Positions 17,429 to 24,101 of a stretch of DNA of 26,394 nt are shown piece by piece. The notes under the pieces are model-generated. The model did no database searches. It saw only the letters and a program-made list of their open reading frames with translations, and was not told the DNA's origin. Every line of letters starts with the position of its first letter. Position 1 is the stretch's first letter. The stretch is from Halieaceae bacterium (GTDB taxonomy: Bacteria > Pseudomonadota > Gammaproteobacteria > Pseudomonadales > Halieaceae): assembly GCA_002683395.1 (NCBI GenBank), contig NYTG01000014.1:25661-52054 (forward strand), written 5' to 3'. Made by a program: the position numbers and the translations under genes.

Positions 17429-18367
17429 CTATCCCGCGGCCGCGGCCAGGAGCTTGGGCAGTTGGCCCTCGGCGATTTGAATGTCTTCTTCATATTTGAG
17501 CAAGACATTGAGCGTATCCTGAACCAACGGTCCGTCCAGATCCCGGGCATGCAGCAACACCAGGCTTTTTGCCCAATCGACGGTTTCCGAGATGGCGGGT
17601 GCTTTCTTCAGGTCCAGTGAACGAATAGCGTGCACGAACCTCACCAGCTGATCGGTCATGGACTGCGCCAGGTCTGGCACCCGACTTGCGACAATTCGCG
17701 CCTCAAGCTCTACCGACGGAAACGGAATATGCAGGTGCAGGCAGCGTCGTTTTAATGCATCCGAGAGATCGCGGGTGTCGTTACTGGTGAGAAAGACCAA
17801 TGGTTTGGACTGGGCATGGATCGTTCCCAATTCAGGAATCGACACCTGAAAGTCCGACAGTACTTCGAGCAGCAGTGACTCAAATTCAAAATCAGCCTTG
17901 TCGATTTCATCGATTAGCAACACGCCGCCGTTTTCCGCCTCCAGGGCTTTGAGCAGCGGCCGCGACTCGAGGAAGTCCTCGGAGTAAAAGACATCGCTGA
18001 ACTGATGAAGGCGACTCATGGACTCGTTCAGGCCTTTGGCGCCATCGAGCACGTCGCCGAGCTGTTCTTTTAACAGCTGGGTATAGAGCAGCTGCTTACC
18101 GTACTTCCATTCATAGAGCGCCTTACTCTCATCCAGGCCCTCATAGCACTGAAGCCTGACCAAGGGACGGTCAACCACCATTGCACAGGTTTTGGCCAAT
18201 TCGGTTTTACCCACACCGGGCGGCCCTTCGATCAGGACGGGTTTCTCCAGCGCAGCCGCCAGTCGCACCACGGTGGCAATGCGGGTGGTGCAGATATAGC
18301 CGGCGGACTCAAAGGCCTGCTGAATCGCGTCGATGTCGCCCAGCGCGGGGTAGTGGGTATCAGTCAC
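17429..18367 (-). CDS. MoxR-type AAA+ ATPase, CoxD-like
   Basis: A 312-residue single-domain AAA+ ATPase. Walker A is GPPGVGKT (48-55), Walker B LLIDEID (150-156), sensor 1 TSND (194-197) and the arginine finger region LKRRC (205-209). The stretch RLQCYEGLDESKALYEW (71-87) resembles the CoxD-type branch of MoxR. It lacks the C-terminal LARA-type extension of RavA. These ATPases work with a VWA partner, here the next gene three bases downstream, to remodel or metallate a client enzyme. The start is GTG. It lies 23 bases after moaA on the same strand, which ties it to molybdenum cofactor synthesis by context only. Confidence 0.88.
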   Translation of the reverse strand: MTDTHYPALGDIDAIQQAFESAGYICTTRIATVVRLAAALEKPVLIEGPPGVGKTELAKTCAMVVDRPLVRLQCYEGLDESKALYEWKYGKQLLYTQLLKEQLGDVLDGAKGLNESMSRLHQFSDVFYSEDFLESRPLLKALEAENGGVLLIDEIDKADFEFESLLLEVLSDFQVSIPELGTIHAQSKPLVFLTSNDTRDLSDALKRRCLHLHIPFPSVELEARIVASRVPDLAQSMTDQLVRFVHAIRSLDLKKAPAISETVDWAKSLVLLHARDLDGPLVQDTLNVLLKYEEDIQIAEGQLPKLLAAAAG

Positions 18368-18390
18368 GGTACTCTCTCAGGTTGTGGGGC

Positions 18391-19395
18391 TCAGCCACCG
18401 GTGGCATTCATGAAACGAACGATTTGCGGCTCGTCGGGGCGATCAAACACATGACGCTCGGGTTTGATGACAAGGCTGTCAATGATAGTGGTTTTGATCT
18501 CGTCATCGGAGCGCCCCGAGCGCAGCAATGTGCGCAGGTCGATGGATTCTTCATTACCCAGGCACATTAATAGACGACCTTCGGCGCTTATTCTCAGTCG
18601 ATTACATTGCGCGCAGAAGTTTTGGCTGTGGGGCGATATAAAGCCGACTTGCGTTTGCGACCCTGCAATCAGGTAGTCTCGAGACGGTCCCGCAGTATCC
18701 CTGGCGGTCATGGGGATCAGAGAAAAGTGCTCGGAGAGTTCGTCTTGCAGGGTATCCGAAGAGACATAGGCCAATGCCTTGCCGCCAATATTGACCTGAC
18801 CGAGGGGCATCTCCTCGATAAAGGCAATATGAATGTTTTTGTCGAGCGCATACTGGGTCAGTGGAATGACCTCATCACGATTCAGGCCGTCGAGTACGAC
18901 GGCATTCAGTCGAATACGCTCGAAACCGCAGTCGATAGCCTGATCGATGCCCCGCAGCACGGTCTCCAGTTCGCCGATGCGGGTAATTGCCTTAAAGCGC
19001 TCTGGTTCCAGGCTGTCGAGGCTGATATTGATGGAGTTCACCCCTGATTCACGCAACCTCTGAGCGGACTCAGCGAGGTGGCTGCCGTTAGTGGTCAGCG
19101 CCAGCGTCTCGAGGTTGGGAAATGCTCCGAGGCCGTCAAACAGTTCATCGATTCCGCGTCGGATAAGCGGTTCCCCGCCGGTTACTCGGATTTTTCGGAC
19201 ACCCAGTTCGGTAAAAAGGCGCGCGGTTCGCAGGAGCTCTTCGATCGTAAGCACTTCCGAGCGCGGCAAAAACTGCATGGTCTCGGCCATGCAGTATTGG
19301 CAACGAAAATCACACCGGTCCGTCACGGACAAGCGCAGATAGGAAATTCCGCGATCGAAACCATCGACCAGCTGTGTTGTCTGAGTGAGTGCCAT
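18391..19395 (-). CDS. moaA: GTP 3',8-cyclase MoaA (molybdenum cofactor biosynthesis)
   Basis: Radical-SAM enzyme that turns GTP into 3',8-cyclo-GTP, the first step to molybdopterin, with MoaC. The 334-residue protein has the radical-SAM CxxxCxxC cluster site (C28, C32, C35), the VTGGEPL SAM motif (71-77), the second C-terminal cluster ligands C261, C264 and C278, and the essential C-terminal Gly-Gly (333-334). All are intact. No moaC, moaB, moaD, moaE or mog gene is near it, so the pathway is split across the genome. The ATG at 19395 has no clear ribosome binding site. It diverges from the SLC13 carrier with 44 bases between starts and leads the moaA-moxR-VWA cluster. Confidence 0.96.
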   Translation of the reverse strand: MALTQTTQLVDGFDRGISYLRLSVTDRCDFRCQYCMAETMQFLPRSEVLTIEELLRTARLFTELGVRKIRVTGGEPLIRRGIDELFDGLGAFPNLETLALTTNGSHLAESAQRLRESGVNSINISLDSLEPERFKAITRIGELETVLRGIDQAIDCGFERIRLNAVVLDGLNRDEVIPLTQYALDKNIHIAFIEEMPLGQVNIGGKALAYVSSDTLQDELSEHFSLIPMTARDTAGPSRDYLIAGSQTQVGFISPHSQNFCAQCNRLRISAEGRLLMCLGNEESIDLRTLLRSGRSDDEIKTTIIDSLVIKPERHVFDRPDEPQIVRFMNATGG

Positions 19396-19439
19396 TTGGG
19401 GAGTTTACACAAGGGCGCAGGTTGGAGAGCATACAGCAG

Positions 19440-20831
19440 ATGAATAGTATGACCTATCTCGATCCCAGAAAGACGGTGTGGCCAGGCCTCGCAACGGCTA
19501 TTGGATTAGGCTTGATGCTGCAGTCGGCGGGACACTCTCCGGCCATTATTATCACGGCCGTGGTGGCTTGGCTGTGCATGGCCTGGTGGATCTTCGAGCC
19601 GATCCCAATTCCTGTGACGTCGTTGCTACCCCTCGCCATATTCCCGTTAACCGGTGTGCTGACCCCGGAACAGGTGGGTGCCTCTGTGGGCTCGCCGTTA
19701 ATCATTTTGCTGATGGGTGGCTTTCTCCTCTCTCGCGGCATGGAGAGTAGTGGGGCGCATCACCGCGTGGCACTCACGGTCGTCAATCTGGTCGGTGGTC
19801 ACCGGCCGCATCGTTTGGTGCTGGGATTCATGCTGGCGGGTGCGCTACTCAGTATGTGGATCTCCAATACGGCGTCTGCGCTGATGTTGATGCCCGTGGC
19901 GCTGGCGGTGCTGGCCTCGTGCTCGGATCGCGGCACGCTTGCTGCGCCGCTCCTACTCGGGCTGGCTTGGTCGTGCAGCATTGGCGGTTTGGGTACGCCG
20001 ATCGGGACCCCGCCCAATCTCATTTTTGTGCAGGTGTTCGAAGAGACGACCGGCCAGACGATCAGCTTTGGTCAATGGATGTCTTGGGGTGTGCCCGTTG
20101 TGGGCCTGTTACTGCCGCTGGCGTGGTGGTGGGTCACCCGAACGCTGCCCCGTGAACTGAATATCACTCTTCCGGCTGTCGGCCCATGGCGCAGTGCGGA
20201 ACAGCGGGTGCTCATCATTTTTGCGCTGACAGCACTGGCCTGGATTACACGAGCGGAGCCGTTTGGTGGCTGGCAGCAGTGGCTCGGTTTGGCCTCGGCA
20301 AACGATGCGTCAGTTGCCCTGCTGGCGGTGGTCGCCTTGTTTATCGTTCGCGATGGAGAGGGCGATCGGCTCATCGATTGGCAACAAGCGAGCCAGATTC
20401 CCTGGGGCGTGCTGCTTTTGTTTGGCGGGGGCATCTGTCTCGCCAGAGCCTTTGTCGCATCAGGCCTGAGCGGTCAGGTGGGCGACGCACTGACCATGGT
20501 GGCGATGCTACCCGTTTTTATCATGATGCTTTTACTGGCACTGGCGGTGACGTTTTTGACCGAGGCGACATCGAATACCGCAACCACCGCGCTGCTGCTA
20601 CCCGTTTTGGCGGCCGTGGCGCTAGCGGTAAACATTGATCCTTTGTGGCTGATGGTGCCCGCAGCCATGAGTGCCAGCTGCGCCTTTATGCTGCCGGTGG
20701 CAACGGCACCCAATGCGGTCGTGTTTGGCAGCGGCGAGCTGCCGATTCAACGGATGGTGAGGGAGGGGTTTGTACTGAACCTTATCGGTGCGCTGGTCAT
20801 CGCGACCGTTACCTGGGCCCTGCTGACGTAG
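19440..20831 (+). CDS. SLC13/DASS family sodium-coupled anion carrier
   Basis: A 463-residue inner-membrane carrier with about 11-12 hydrophobic segments. The divalent anion:sodium symporter pattern is clear: two SNT motifs (residues 142-144 in WISNTASALMLMP and 378-380 in EATSNTATTALLLP), each followed by a Pro-bearing helix, and two matching loops GTPIGTPPN (185-193) and ATAPN (421-425). This internal two-fold repeat makes the sodium and substrate sites. Substrate is usually a dicarboxylate such as succinate or malate, or sulfate; it cannot be assigned here. The frame extends upstream to 19389, overlapping moaA. ATG at 19440 is preferred (GGAG 12 bases upstream), with ATG 19449 as the alternative. 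Confidence 0.88.
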   Translation: MNSMTYLDPRKTVWPGLATAIGLGLMLQSAGHSPAIIITAVVAWLCMAWWIFEPIPIPVTSLLPLAIFPLTGVLTPEQVGASVGSPLIILLMGGFLLSRGMESSGAHHRVALTVVNLVGGHRPHRLVLGFMLAGALLSMWISNTASALMLMPVALAVLASCSDRGTLAAPLLLGLAWSCSIGGLGTPIGTPPNLIFVQVFEETTGQTISFGQWMSWGVPVVGLLLPLAWWWVTRTLPRELNITLPAVGPWRSAEQRVLIIFALTALAWITRAEPFGGWQQWLGLASANDASVALLAVVALFIVRDGEGDRLIDWQQASQIPWGVLLLFGGGICLARAFVASGLSGQVGDALTMVAMLPVFIMMLLLALAVTFLTEATSNTATTALLLPVLAAVALAVNIDPLWLMVPAAMSASCAFMLPVATAPNAVVFGSGELPIQRMVREGFVLNLIGALVIATVTWALLT

Positions 20832-20859
20832 CCCGCTGGGTAGAAGAGGGGGTGAGCCC

Positions 20860-20880
20860 GCACCACAGCGGCTGTGGTGC
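20860..20880. other. Perfect hairpin between the SLC13 and peroxiredoxin genes
   Basis: GCACCACAG (20860-20868) pairs with CTGTGGTGC (20872-20880) over a CGG loop, a nine-base perfect stem. It lies between converging stop codons at 20831 and 20898. Neither strand has a following T-run, so any termination would need Rho or act as 3'-end protection. The stem strength and position make some transcript-end role likely. Confidence 0.5.
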
Positions 20881-20897
20881 GCGTTCAGAGACCTTGA

Positions 20898-21377
20898 TCA
20901 GAGCAGCGCCATCATCGTCTCGGCAGAGCTGACATCGATCCCCGGGCCCTCCTCAACGTTGAGATGGGTGACCTTGCCGTCTTCGATGATCATGGCGAAG
21001 CGCTGGCTTCGCGTGCCCAGACCAAAGCCGGAGCCATCTAGTTCAAGGCCGAGGGCTGCAGTGAGCTCACCATTACCGTCGGCGAGCATCATAATCTCAT
21101 CGGCGTTTTGTGCCTTGCCCCATGCGCTCATCACAAAGGCGTCGTTCACAGACATGCACACAATACTGTCTACGCCCTTGCTCTTGATAGTATCGGCGTT
21201 TACCACGTAGCCCGGCAGGTGTGTCATTGAGCAACCCGGAGTGAAGGCGCCAGGTACCGCGAATAACAGGACTTTCTTGCCGTTACACATATCCGAGGTG
21301 GAAACCGGTCCGGGACCTTCATCTCCCATCACGGATAAGGTACAGCTCGGCATGCAATCTCCTACAGCAATGGTCAT
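20898..21377 (-). CDS. Peroxiredoxin, Prx5 type
   Basis: A 159-residue thiol peroxidase that reduces hydrogen peroxide and alkyl hydroperoxides. The Prx5 signature is present: VPGAFTPGCSMTHLPGY (41-57) with peroxidatic Cys49, its partner Thr46, VNDAFVMSAW (77-86) and the conserved Arg of SQRFAMI (Arg126). Four further Cys residues occur (8, 12, 31, 74); none can be assigned as resolving from sequence alone. There is no signal peptide. The ATG at 21377 has GGGAG eight bases upstream; a TTG at 21392 in frame overlaps that site and is rejected. The reductant is probably glutathione/glutaredoxin or thioredoxin. The PhaD-like regulator lies 83 bases upstream on the same strand. Confidence 0.93.
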   Translation of the reverse strand: MTIAVGDCMPSCTLSVMGDEGPGPVSTSDMCNGKKVLLFAVPGAFTPGCSMTHLPGYVVNADTIKSKGVDSIVCMSVNDAFVMSAWGKAQNADEIMMLADGNGELTAALGLELDGSGFGLGTRSQRFAMIIEDGKVTHLNVEEGPGIDVSSAETMMALL

Positions 21378-21460
21378 CTTTAATACTCCCAATCAAAATG
21401 GATCATGGACTCTCTGTGAGCACGGCAGGTGCGCAAGAGGCTGTTGGTTTGAATAATAAC

Positions 21461-22123
21461 TCATGGAGACTGTGTATCGAGCAGTCTCGCATCGATTAAT
21501 TCGCACTCTCGGTAAAATTCGCTCTGTTGATCCCCCAAATAGGGGGCACAGTGCGAGAGCACCTGCAGCACGGTGCGATGAATGGTTTGCTGCGGGCTTT
21601 GCGGTGTGCCGGCCATCTGCTCAAAGCTCAACCAGAACATCAGCGTCATGGCCATACTGTCCGCAACGTGATCCAGCCTTTTTGGATGTGCGCTGATATC
21701 CACAGATGCCAGTAGGGCAGTGGCGAGTCGGGAGGTGGCCTGGCGTTTCAGCGACATCAGCCGTCGCATCCCGCGATCAATCTCGGGGTAGCGCTGCATC
21801 AGGTCGCTCTGATTGAGATAAAGGAAGCGATATTCGTACATCGTCTCCATCAGTACGGTAAGAAACAGCCAGCTCCGCTCAAGCGGGTTACTGTTTTCTA
21901 GGAATGTTTCCTCAAGAATGGGGGCGGCCAACATGCCGGCAAGCTGACGATAGCAGTGGGCGAACACCCCGGAGAGGATCCCGTCTTTGCCGCTGTAATG
22001 GTAGTAGAGGTTGCCCGGGCTGATATCGAGCTCGAGGGCGATATCACTGGCCGTCACATTCCGCTCGCCCTGCTCGTTAAAGAGCCGGGTCGCGGTCACT
22101 AGAATACGTTGAGCGGTTTTCAT
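21461..22123 (-). CDS. TetR family regulator, PhaD-like
   Basis: A 220-residue DNA-binding regulator. The N-terminal helix-turn-helix (about 22-46) reads VTASDIALELDISPGNLYYHYSGK. Together with the MKT--RIL--A--LFNEQGE start and the WLFL / YRFLY / RG-R-L--LKR features, it resembles PhaD, the regulator of the Pseudomonas PHA cluster, as I recall that sequence. The neighbouring upstream gene encodes a phasin-like protein, which supports this. The ligand-binding C-terminal domain is helical and variable. A small inverted repeat (22128-22140) sits right before the ATG and may be its own operator. An intrinsic terminator separates it from the phasin gene, so it probably has its own short promoter. 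Confidence 0.8.
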   Translation of the reverse strand: MKTAQRILVTATRLFNEQGERNVTASDIALELDISPGNLYYHYSGKDGILSGVFAHCYRQLAGMLAAPILEETFLENSNPLERSWLFLTVLMETMYEYRFLYLNQSDLMQRYPEIDRGMRRLMSLKRQATSRLATALLASVDISAHPKRLDHVADSMAMTLMFWLSFEQMAGTPQSPQQTIHRTVLQVLSHCAPYLGDQQSEFYRECELIDARLLDTQSP

Positions 22124-22127
22124 TGCG

Positions 22128-22140
22128 CGTTAGTGTAACG
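22128..22140. promoter_or_regulatory. Possible operator for the PhaD-like regulator
   Basis: CGTTA-GTG-TAACG is a perfect inverted repeat with five-base arms, starting four bases before the tetR ATG. TetR regulators often bind palindromes at their own promoters. It overlaps a TACACT sequence that could be a -10 on the minus strand. The arms are short, so this is suggestive only. Confidence 0.35.
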
Positions 22141-22156
22141 TGATGCGCTCGGTCAT

Positions 22157-22189
22157 AAAAAAGGGGAGCAGCCGCTCCCCTAAAAAAAA
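22157..22189 (-). terminator. Rho-independent terminator after the phasin gene
   Basis: Read on the minus strand, AGGGGAGC pairs with GCTCCCCT over a four-base GGCT loop (stems 22181-22174 and 22169-22162), followed by five T residues (22161-22157) and preceded by an eight-T run. This is a clear intrinsic terminator 17 bases past the phasin stop, and it insulates the tetR gene from the phasin transcript. On the plus strand the stem is followed by A residues. Confidence 0.9.
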
Positions 22190-22206
22190 CGGACCAGAAA
22201 GTGGGG

Positions 22207-22689
22207 TTAAGCCACCTTGCCAAATTTGCCTTTTAGATCATCAAAGCGAGACTTAGCCTTTTTCATCTGGGCTTCCAACTTGGAACGATCAGCCAGCGAG
22301 TCCAGTTCAAGATCAGCCAGCGCCTTCAGGGCGTCCTTTTCTACCGCTGAGCCGCGCTTGATCAGCGACTTGTAGAGATCCTCAGCCTGCTTGCGGCGCT
22401 CGGTCAGACGGCTTTGCGCTTCGTCGACCTGTTCCTGCAGACTAGAGAACTGCTCGAGCATCTGATCATAGGCTTTTCCGTAAACGCCGAGGCCAGCTAA
22501 CAGGGCGTTACGACCGGTATCGACGGCCTTGGGCCGGGCGCGGGTCTTGGCCTGCGTCTTTGCTTTGGCCCGAGTTTTTGCAGCCGGCTTTTTCTTCGCA
22601 GGTGCTTTTTTGGCTTTCGCGGGTGCTTTCTTTGCCGCAGTCTTTTTAGCCGCAGCCTTGGGTGCTGCTTTGCTTTTGGCTTCTGCCAT
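22207..22689 (-). CDS. Phasin-like protein with an N-terminal histone-H1-like Lys/Ala tail
   Basis: A 160-residue protein in two parts. Residues 1-55 are Lys/Ala/Pro repeats (AAKKTAAKKAPAKAKKAP and similar), like AlgP or histone H1. Residues 57-160 form an amphipathic helical region starting ALLAGLGVYGKAYDQ, then a heptad-rich part and LYKSLIKRGSAVEKDAL, resembling the phasin domain (PhaI/PhaF) that coats polyhydroxyalkanoate granules. In Pseudomonas PhaF the order is phasin first, basic tail last; here it is reversed. The basic part could bind DNA and link granules to the nucleoid. ATG at 22689 has AGGAG seven bases upstream. The PhaD-like regulator downstream fits this reading. No PHA synthase is in the window. 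Confidence 0.75.
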   Translation of the reverse strand: MAEAKSKAAPKAAAKKTAAKKAPAKAKKAPAKKKPAAKTRAKAKTQAKTRARPKAVDTGRNALLAGLGVYGKAYDQMLEQFSSLQEQVDEAQSRLTERRKQAEDLYKSLIKRGSAVEKDALKALADLELDSLADRSKLEAQMKKAKSRFDDLKGKFGKVA

Positions 22690-22850
22690 GGTGTTTCTCC
22701 TCGTTGGAATAGCGGAAAACGGAAGAGAGTGTGGCGTGGAAAATTAGAATCTGCCCTCTAAAAACCGATGCGGATATGGCAATCTTCCGCAACTTGAAAT
22801 GAGATAGCATCGTGAGTGCCAATTTAATGGTCTTCCAGTAGGTGATAGCC

Positions 22851-23885
22851 ATGAGAGCGATTGCAAAAGTAGTGGTGATCCTCGTCGCGTTACTCATGGT
22901 GGCCGTCTTTGTGTTGCTGCGGGACGGCGATCGAATCACTCCCTACGGTCAGGGGGTGGTCGAGCTTGAGGGGGGTAAATTCGAGGCATTTGCGCTGCCT
23001 GACTATGCGGAAGCTGTCATCGATGATGCCTATAAAAGCTATTTCATCGAGGTCGAGCCCGGGATCAAGATCCATGTTCTAGAGGTTGGGCAGGGGTATC
23101 CGGTCTACCTCCAACATGGCAATCCGACTACCGGTTTACTGTATCGAAAGGTCGCTGAGTCGCTGCCTTTGGATCGCGTCAGAGTCATCATGCCGACCAT
23201 GGTGGGCTTGGGTTACTCCACTAAGGTGCCCGCGAGTGAGCACACACTCGACAATCATATACGCTGGATGAACAAAGCGTTGAGCGCACTTCATATTACT
23301 GAGGTGGTTTACGTCGGCCAGGATTGGGGAGGGCCCGTGGGCATGGGCGCCCTGTCATTGTCTCCGGGGGTGCTAAAAGGTGCAGTCGTTATGAATACCG
23401 GATTCTCAGCGCCTCGCGCACCCATGGATCTGAGTCCAGCGCATGCGTTAGTTAAAACACCGTTGGTGGGCGAATTTGTGGTCGAGGCGATGTCTTCGTT
23501 CTTTTTTAAGCGTCTGGCTGCGGTGCAGGGTGACCCGGCCAGCATGCCATCGGAAGTCATGGATCTTTATCGTCGCCCACTGCAAGACAGCGGTAATGCA
23601 AAAGCCGCGCTTGCACTCATGCGAATGGTGGCAGACGGACCTGAACACGCCAGTGCGCCGGCGCTGCGGGATATTGAAAAGTATGTCAACGGACTGGATA
23701 TCCCGGTAGAACTGGTGTGGGGGATGAAAGATCCTATTCTGGCCAAGGGACTACCGGTGATGAGAGAGATCTTTCCTGCAGCACCTGTGACCGAGACCGA
23801 GGCCGGGCATTTTCTTCAAGAAGAGGTGCCAGAGACCGTCGCAGAAGCGGTGGTGCGCGTTATCGACGTCGTGCAGAAAAACTGA
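22851..23885 (+). CDS. Membrane-anchored alpha/beta hydrolase, haloalkane-dehalogenase-like
   Basis: A 344-residue alpha/beta hydrolase with an N-terminal hydrophobic segment (about 4-23), so probably anchored facing the periplasm. Core motifs match haloalkane dehalogenases such as DhlA: oxyanion/halide loop HGNPT (89-93), nucleophile Asp158 in GQDWGG with the halide-binding-type Trp159, a cap domain, acid Asp294 in WGMKDPIL and base His320 in AGHFLQEE. An Asp nucleophile excludes ordinary serine esterases; epoxide hydrolases and fluoroacetate dehalogenases remain possible. Substrate is unknown. The ATG at 22851 has AGGTG six bases upstream; a GTG at 22842 in frame is less likely. It diverges from the phasin gene. 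Confidence 0.8.
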   Translation: MRAIAKVVVILVALLMVAVFVLLRDGDRITPYGQGVVELEGGKFEAFALPDYAEAVIDDAYKSYFIEVEPGIKIHVLEVGQGYPVYLQHGNPTTGLLYRKVAESLPLDRVRVIMPTMVGLGYSTKVPASEHTLDNHIRWMNKALSALHITEVVYVGQDWGGPVGMGALSLSPGVLKGAVVMNTGFSAPRAPMDLSPAHALVKTPLVGEFVVEAMSSFFFKRLAAVQGDPASMPSEVMDLYRRPLQDSGNAKAALALMRMVADGPEHASAPALRDIEKYVNGLDIPVELVWGMKDPILAKGLPVMREIFPAAPVTETEAGHFLQEEVPETVAEAVVRVIDVVQKN

Positions 23886-24101
23886 ACACACTTTCTGCAA
23901 CTTGCTTTTGGTAGCTTTGCACACTGGCCTGAATACCTTCGAGGCGCGTATAACGCTAAAATCCGTCGCGAAACGGAAGGCGTAGCGCGTTCTGCTGGAT
24001 GTAGGGCTGTGCATCGCTTTCGCAGGAAGTCGAGCGCAATGTCTTGAAAGGCAATCACCTCGGCCTCATTCACCCCCTACAGGGACAGTAGTAATCGATA
24101 G
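23886..24101 (-). pseudogene. Possible degraded coding relic between the hydrolase and RND genes
   Basis: This 216-base gap reads protein-like on the minus strand over parts of two frames, each broken. One frame gives EAEVIAFQDIALDFLRK near 24068-24018. Another gives DAQPYIQQNALRLPFRDGF, a TAG, then RLEGIQASVQSYQKQVAES in the same frame, reaching into the end of the hydrolase. That pattern suggests a frameshifted, stop-interrupted remnant, but no family was recognised and chance cannot be excluded. The gap also holds a paired structure, CGCTA/TAGCG (23954-23958 with 23983-23987) enclosing TCCGT/ACGGA (23962-23966 with 23973-23977). Confidence 0.25.

Noticed and set aside
20186..20638. 150-codon alternative frame within the SLC13 carrier gene
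   Set aside because: The overlapping frame has intact transporter motifs; this one is Gly/Arg-rich without a domain.
22530..22690. Short tandem-like repeats that could suggest a repeat array
   Set aside because: They are the Lys/Ala/Pro codons of the phasin-like protein's basic tail, not a CRISPR or intergenic repeat; no regular repeat-spacer spacing exists anywhere in the window.
23950..23960. Amber readthrough (pyrrolysine or suppression) at the TAG in the minus-strand relic
   Set aside because: No pyrrolysine genes are seen, the frame is also broken upstream by a TGA, and there is no start signal; decay or chance is simpler.
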